Shown: piece after piece, positions 59,868 through 64,000 of the stretch
Layout of the letters: the number at the start of each line of letters is the position of its first letter
How positions within the stretch are numbered: position 1 is the stretch's first letter
Source of the DNA: Myxococcus hansupus
Lineage (GTDB): Bacteria; Myxococcota; Myxococcia; Myxococcales; Myxococcaceae
DNA: 64,000 bases
NCBI RefSeq assembly: GCF_000280925.3
Contig: NZ_CP012109.1
Location: 6,468,501 to 6,532,500, forward strand
Direction: 5' to 3'
Translations under genes and position numbers: made by a program
The notes under the pieces: generated by a model
Databases searched by the model: none
Told to the model about the DNA's origin: nothing
Seen by the model: only the letters and a program-made list of their open reading frames with translations

Positions 59868-60662
59868 TCAGCCGCCGTGAGGACAGGTGTAGCGCTCGCC
59901 ATCCTCAGGGACGAGCAGCTTGTGCTCCAACCCGGCCTGTCGCGCCGCCGCGCGGAGGCTCTTCCGGGTGCAGGGACAGTGGTCCAACGCCTCCAGGTGA
60001 TTGGCGAGGACGCGGCCCGTCGTGAGGCGGGCCAGCTCCAGGGCGTCGTCTCCGTCCATCAGGATGTCCCCGCCCGCGTCGAAGCGCGCGCCCCCCGCGG
60101 GCACGATGGCGATGTCCGGGCGCCGCTCCGTGATGCAGGCGCGGACCGCATCGGTGAGCAGCGTATCGCCCGCGAGGTAGACGCTGGGTTCACCGGGCAG
60201 CTCGATGAAGTAGCCCACGCCATGCTCCATCAAGCCCCCGACCCATCCCCGGCCATGAACACAAGGGATGGCGGAGATGTGCCCATGAAAGAAGGGGGCG
60301 CGCTCCAGCGAGCTCACGGGTTGAGCACGCATGCCGCGCTCGCGCAGATACGACGCGTCATGCGGCGTGCAGAACACAGGGATGTCGCGCTCACGCAGGA
60401 AGCGCGCTCCAGCACGGTCCAGGTGGTCGAAGTGGCCCCGCTGGCAATGGGTGATGAGGGCATGTGTCACCGAGGCCAGCACCTCGCTGCTCCTCGGCGG
60501 CAGGTCCACGAGCGGATTGCGACGCCGCGTCCGGGTGAACCACTTCAGCGTGGGCAGCGCCGCGCGCGCAGCCAGCATGGGGTCGACGAGCAGACTCACG
60601 GGGCGACCGCCGCTTTCGAAGTCGAGCACCACGGTGGCGTTGCGCAACTGAGTGACATGCAT
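59868..60662 (-). CDS. metallo-beta-lactamase-fold (UlaG-like) hydrolase
   Basis: A 264-residue protein. The zinc-binding region is HCQRGHFDHLDRAG, with His/Asp in the MBL order but with the first His as HCQ rather than HxH, followed by HGHISAIPCVH, VYLAGDTLLTD (Asp) and a final His in RVLANHLEALDH. AGGAGAGGAC precedes ATG 60662. The motif order and length suit the UlaG/metal-dependent lactonase-type subgroup. It is divergent from a GATase-AraC regulator, its likely controller. Confidence 0.88.
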   Translation of the reverse strand: MHVTQLRNATVVLDFESGGRPVSLLVDPMLAARAALPTLKWFTRTRRRNPLVDLPPRSSEVLASVTHALITHCQRGHFDHLDRAGARFLRERDIPVFCTPHDASYLRERGMRAQPVSSLERAPFFHGHISAIPCVHGRGWVGGLMEHGVGYFIELPGEPSVYLAGDTLLTDAVRACITERRPDIAIVPAGGARFDAGGDILMDGDDALELARLTTGRVLANHLEALDHCPCTRKSLRAAARQAGLEHKLLVPEDGERYTCPHGG

Positions 60663-60804
60663 GGGTGTCCTCTCCTCTCCAGGTGGAGTTGCCATGCACT
60701 TGTGCGCCAGGCGGCCGGCGGCCACAATGGCAGGAAGTGACAATGAACTTGCACTTCCAGCCAGGCGCGTCCACGGGCCTTCCCACGCATGAAGGGGCCT
60801 GGCC

Positions 60805-61866
60805 GTGAAGCGTCCTTCCCGTCCAGGGTCGCTGCGGTTGGGACTGCTGCTCTACCCGGGGTGCATGCCCGCCGGGCTGCTCGCCACCGCGGACCTGGTA
60901 CGGGCCGTGAATCGACGCGCGGGTCGCGCGGTGTTCGAGCTCGCCTGGCTCGGGCTGAACCGCAAACCCATCGTCACCGAAGACGGGCTGACGCTGCGCC
61001 CACGCCACGTCCTGGGAGAGTTCCCCTGTGACGTGTGCCTCCTGCCCGGGTTCTGGGCCGAAAAGGAGGCGGACGTCGAGACCATGCTCGGGCGCCAGGC
61101 AGAGCTCATCGAAGCGCTGCGTCAGGCGCCGACGGGGCAGGCGCTTTGGAGCTACTGCGTCGGGGTCGCGCTCGCCGCCGCGGCCGGCGCGCTGGACGGG
61201 AAGGCCGCCACCGGAACCTGGTGGTTCCAGCACCTCCTCCAGCGCCGCTTCGCCCGTGTTCGCTGGCGATTCCCGGAGCCGCTGGTGGCGGACCGAGGGG
61301 CGGTGACCGCCTCGGGCGCCCAGGGGTACCTGCCCCTCATGACGCAGCAACTGGGACAGTGGGTCAGTCCCGAAGTGATGCGCGACGTCGAGCAGGTGTT
61401 GATGCTCCCGCGTCCTCCAACGGCACATCCCGCGTTTCGTCCGGTGGAGCTGATGGAGCTGCACTCCACGGCCTTGCGCCGGCTGCTCGTCTACGCCCAG
61501 TCCGTTCCCGCCTCCGAATTGAGCCTGACCCGCGCCGCCGAGCACTGCGCCGTGTCGCCACGCACGCTGTGCCGTCAAATCGAAGCCCACACCGGGCGCT
61601 CAGCGGGCGCATGGCTGCGTCTGGTCAAACTGCGCCAGGTGAGCGACGCCTTGACGACCTCGCTGGCGCCCTTGAAGGTCATCGGCGAACAACTGGGCTA
61701 TCTCAACGAGAGCAGCCTGCACCGCGCGTTCAAGCAGACCACGGGCATGACACCCGTTCACTACCGGCAAGCCTTCGGGAACGTGAAGTCACCGCAACCA
61801 CCGCGGCGCCCCGTTCATCCACTGCGCAACAAACACGTCTCGGTTTCGACAACCGAAACGCCGTAG
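60805..61866 (+). CDS. AraC regulator with N-terminal DJ-1/PfpI (GATase1-like) domain
   Basis: A 353-residue protein, GTG start. Residues ~10-190 form a DJ-1/PfpI-like GATase1 fold (LGLLLYPGCMPAGLLATADL, CDVCLLPGFWAEKEADVE) with LWSYCVGVALAAAAGALDGK giving the Cys elbow. Residues ~225-330 are AraC helices: LTRAAEHCAVSPRTLCRQIE and LKVIGEQLGYLNESSLHRAF, then TTGMTPVHYRQAF. This layout is that of FtrA/CdhR-like activators, which respond to small amine or carnitine-type molecules. It is divergent from the MBL-fold hydrolase gene. Confidence 0.92.
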   Translation: MKRPSRPGSLRLGLLLYPGCMPAGLLATADLVRAVNRRAGRAVFELAWLGLNRKPIVTEDGLTLRPRHVLGEFPCDVCLLPGFWAEKEADVETMLGRQAELIEALRQAPTGQALWSYCVGVALAAAAGALDGKAATGTWWFQHLLQRRFARVRWRFPEPLVADRGAVTASGAQGYLPLMTQQLGQWVSPEVMRDVEQVLMLPRPPTAHPAFRPVELMELHSTALRRLLVYAQSVPASELSLTRAAEHCAVSPRTLCRQIEAHTGRSAGAWLRLVKLRQVSDALTTSLAPLKVIGEQLGYLNESSLHRAFKQTTGMTPVHYRQAFGNVKSPQPPRRPVHPLRNKHVSVSTTETP

Positions 61867-62216
61867 TGGCAATCCCTGACACGGACTGCCTGCCCTTCCG
61901 TGACAGCGAACTTTTCTCGGACAGAACAACACTCAGGGTGAACCTTGACATCCCGTTGGTGACTGCCGCTTAATGCGCGCCGACCCGAACCTCAGTCATT
62001 TCTGGGCTGGCTCAGTTCACATGAATGACAGATTTGCGGCCACCATCGCGCCTCCTGGCGCCGGTGTACGCGTCGTCAACATGGGCCGCTGGGGATTGGG
62101 GCGCTTCAACGCCTACGGCAACACACGTACCGATAGGCCTTGCCATTGCCGCACCCCGTAACGGCTGTCGCAGTCCAGGCTCACATCCCCACTGACGGAA
62201 GAAGGAAGGCAAATCC
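61867..62216. other. intergenic leader before secreted-protein gene
   Basis: This 350-base stretch holds a promoter candidate at 61945-61974, then a ~240-base leader. A 62-codon frame at 61973-62161 has poor codon bias and no ribosome-binding box and is not accepted. Nothing else is supported. Confidence 0.45.
61945..61974 (+). promoter_or_regulatory. candidate sigma-70 promoter
   Basis: TTGACA (61945-61950), a perfect -35, is followed after 18 bases by CTTAAT (61969-61974), 4 of 6 matches to -10. It points at the secreted-protein gene starting at 62217. Confidence 0.5.
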
Positions 62217-63482
62217 ATGCAGAATTCAAAGCTGTCGACCTGTGCCATGCTCGCACTGCTCACGGGCACCGTGAATCAGGCGGTCGCCGCACCCATGCAC
62301 CCGACAGCGGTGGCACCGCCGGGTAGCTATTCGGCGCAGGTCCTGAACGACTTCGCGCTGCTGGCGGACTCGGACAATCCGAACCTCGTCTACTTCGTGC
62401 CGAAGCTCGGCAACCTGGCGGTGCAGTCTCCCCAGAGCCCGGCGCCCATTCCGCGCTTCCAGATCAACTCCTACTACCCGCCGAGCGGCGTGCTCCAGGG
62501 CATGGAGCTGACGAACCTGGGTGGCACCCTCTCGCCCACGGCGGACCTCGCCGCCCTGCAGCGTCTCCAGACGGAGGCGGCGCGGCAGGGCCTGCAGATC
62601 GCCCCCGCCCCGGTGAAGAGCGCTCGCACCACGTTCAACCTCTTCGCCCAACAGTCGTTGACCGGCCGCGTCGATACCCAGTGCGAGGTCGAGGAGTTCA
62701 TCATCACCTTCCCCAACGGCAATCAGGTCACCCAGCGGGTCCCCAAGTGCAGGGTCCGTGACCTGGAGGGGAACTTCGTCGACTCGAACGTCGTGTACAA
62801 GTTCACGAGCAACCCCGCGCCCGCCAACAGCACGGCCAACCAGAACGTCTCCTTCCAGGCCATGCTGCTGCCGGATTGGACCCAGTCGCTCAAGGACACC
62901 ATGCTGTTTGGTGACAACTTTGACGCCTCGCTGTCCGCCACCACGGAGTGGTTGATCTCCGCCAACACCCTCACCCGCCAGGCGCGTCTGACCATCAACT
63001 GGCAGTCCCTCTTCGAGCAGGCGAGCGCCTACACCGCGTTCCACCTCAACTCGTGTGTCGAAATTGAAATCAGCGCCTTCTTCGAGCGGATCGCCACGTG
63101 CCAGGGCGGCACGACGCCTTGTGGCATCTTCATCGAGTACCGGCAGACCAACGGCACCTGGACCGACCGGGCGCCGTCGGACGCGAACTTCAACGCCATC
63201 GTGGAGGCCCTGAAGGACTCGCTGCAGGAGGAGCTGTTCACGAAGATCCAGGCCGTCAATGGCCCGGTCTCCACCCAGCCGGCGGCCATCTTCACCCTGC
63301 GCGCCAACTACGAGAAGATCGTGACGACGCGCAACGAGGTCATGTCCATCGCGTACAACCAGGGCCCCGCCCCCTTCAATGCCAACACGACGCTGAACAT
63401 CGACTGCGTCACGGGCGGCTTCGGGTACCCCGTCGTGTACGACATGAACAACCCGGCCTGCCGCGCGCGCGTGGGCCAGTGA
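62217..63482 (+). CDS. secreted hypothetical protein
   Basis: A 421-residue protein; AAGGAAGG precedes ATG 62217 and the signal peptide runs to about residue 25 (CAMLALLTGTVNQAVAA). The mature protein is Asn/Gln/Thr-rich, beta-structured and has about eight cysteines in pairs (TQCEVEEF, PKCRVRDL, NSCVEIEI, ATCQGGTTPCG, IDCVTGG, PACRARV). The family is not recognised. Style and the following gene suggest an extracellular or surface protein. It is followed by a strong hairpin. Confidence 0.82.
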   Translation: MQNSKLSTCAMLALLTGTVNQAVAAPMHPTAVAPPGSYSAQVLNDFALLADSDNPNLVYFVPKLGNLAVQSPQSPAPIPRFQINSYYPPSGVLQGMELTNLGGTLSPTADLAALQRLQTEAARQGLQIAPAPVKSARTTFNLFAQQSLTGRVDTQCEVEEFIITFPNGNQVTQRVPKCRVRDLEGNFVDSNVVYKFTSNPAPANSTANQNVSFQAMLLPDWTQSLKDTMLFGDNFDASLSATTEWLISANTLTRQARLTINWQSLFEQASAYTAFHLNSCVEIEISAFFERIATCQGGTTPCGIFIEYRQTNGTWTDRAPSDANFNAIVEALKDSLQEELFTKIQAVNGPVSTQPAAIFTLRANYEKIVTTRNEVMSIAYNQGPAPFNANTTLNIDCVTGGFGYPVVYDMNNPACRARVGQ

Positions 63483-63508
63483 CACGCTGAGCGTCTGACT
63501 GGTTCCGC

Positions 63509-63540
63509 AGGGGAGGCGCCGCGGCACGGGCGCCTCCCCT
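63509..63540 (+). terminator. hairpin terminator
   Basis: Perfect 12-bp arms AGGGGAGGCGCC / GGCGCCTCCCCT with an 8-base loop lie 27 bp after the stop of the secreted-protein gene. No T tract follows, but the stem is very stable. Confidence 0.7.
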
Positions 63541-63579
63541 CACGCCGTCCCCTACCCTGCCCACGAGTCCCTCTCTCTT

Positions 63580-64000
63580 ATGTCCGCCTATCGAATCCTT
63601 GCCTCGGTCATGGTGTGTCTCTGCTTCGTCGTTGCGTTCGCCTCGCAGCCGGCGTCCGCAGCCACCCCCGGGCTCACGCTGGACTACGCACGCACCCTCG
63701 AGGAATCGGGCATGGTGTTCGTGCCCTATGAAGGGCAGAACCGGGGCCCGGTCTATTACACCCAGTACACGCAGGTTCCGACGGGAACGTCGACCGTTGG
63801 CACCCTGCGGCGCATCATCGTCAACCTGCGGCCCTCGGCCCACCTCCAGGGCCTCTACATCCCCTTCGTGAACCAGCACGGCATCATCGACGTCAGCGCG
63901 AGCCCCCTCCCCGCGCATGGCGAATGCCAAGCGTCCCAGGGCATCAAGGACCTCCTGTCCTTCATGCCAGCCAACTACAAACCCACCATCCTCACCGCGG
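63580..64000 (+). CDS. secreted hypothetical protein, 3' end cut by window
   Basis: An open frame from ATG 63580 to the right edge (140 codons). The signal peptide is clear (VMVCLCFVVAFASQPASA, cleavage near residue 28). The visible mature part (VFVPYEGQNRGPVYYTQYTQ) matches no family that I recognise. No purine-rich ribosome-binding site is visible; CTCTCTCTT precedes the start, so translation may be leaderless or weak. It continues past the window, so full length and family are unknown. It follows another secreted-protein gene across a terminator. Confidence 0.75.
   Translation, partial: MSAYRILASVMVCLCFVVAFASQPASAATPGLTLDYARTLEESGMVFVPYEGQNRGPVYYTQYTQVPTGTSTVGTLRRIIVNLRPSAHLQGLYIPFVNQHGIIDVSASPLPAHGECQASQGIKDLLSFMPANYKPTILTA

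Noticed and set aside
61973..62161. 62-codon plus-strand frame in the leader before 62217
   Set aside because: Third-position bias is weak, no ribosome-binding site precedes it, and no motif was seen.

Overview
The window looks like a chromosomal segment of a myxobacterium (Myxococcota, most like Myxococcus, Corallococcus or Pyxidicoccus). The evidence is very high GC with strong G/C preference at third codon positions, many lipobox lipoproteins, an ECF sigma/caspase cassette, a spore-coat-U-type protein, a RoxA-type cytochrome, and a large RHS/VCBS protein. No rRNA, tRNA, CRISPR array, insertion sequence or phage module was found. It is an accessory and secretory stretch rather than a housekeeping one.

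Layout. 1-5.9 kb: the 3' part of a giant VCBS/RHS protein ending in a papain-fold (glutamine deamidase-like) effector domain. 5.9-10 kb: a lipoprotein, then a tightly overlapping operon of ECF sigma factor, DUF4384-like membrane anti-sigma candidate and secreted caspase-fold protein. 10-16.6 kb: zinc alcohol dehydrogenase, an AraC/epimerase divergent pair, a hypothetical protein, and an outer-membrane-protein/di-haem peroxidase pair. 16.7-21.5 kb: small envelope proteins (Cys-patterned lipoprotein, SCPU protein, YWTD-propeller lipoprotein, small secreted proteins) around an AT-richer stretch holding a gene remnant. 21.6-24 kb: a gene with a probable one-base frameshift, and a SET-domain/methyltransferase fusion. 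24-31.6 kb: LysR/SDR and AKR/LysR divergent pairs flanking a DyP-peroxidase gene cluster.

31.7-40.9 kb: a Cys-cluster protein, a GH38 alpha-mannosidase-like enzyme, a DUF3592 membrane protein, GNAT, TetR plus alpha/beta hydrolase with a perfect 22-bp operator palindrome, a methyltransferase, and a discoidin-like (NADase-type glycan-binding) protein. 41-43.5 kb: a broken metalloprotease gene and a di-haem rubber-oxygenase (RoxA/RoxB) family protein. 43.9-50.8 kb: two AraC regulators, each divergent to an acyl-CoA synthetase, with an enoyl-CoA hydratase and a small Cys-rich secreted peptide between. 51-64 kb: a dockerin-ended carboxypeptidase-regulatory-like protein, a PPC-like lipoprotein, an orphan MacB/FtsX-type permease, lipoproteins, a GlcG-PhoX pair, a divergent MBL-hydrolase/GATase-AraC pair, and two secreted proteins, the last cut by the window edge.

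Whole-window themes: (1) repeated regulator-enzyme divergent pairs, several with visible palindromes; (2) an unusual density of secreted and lipoprotein genes, several with patterned cysteines; (3) a few decayed genes. Start codons were chosen by ribosome-binding sites, signal peptides and gene overlaps. Functions come from motif recognition by eye, with no database search.
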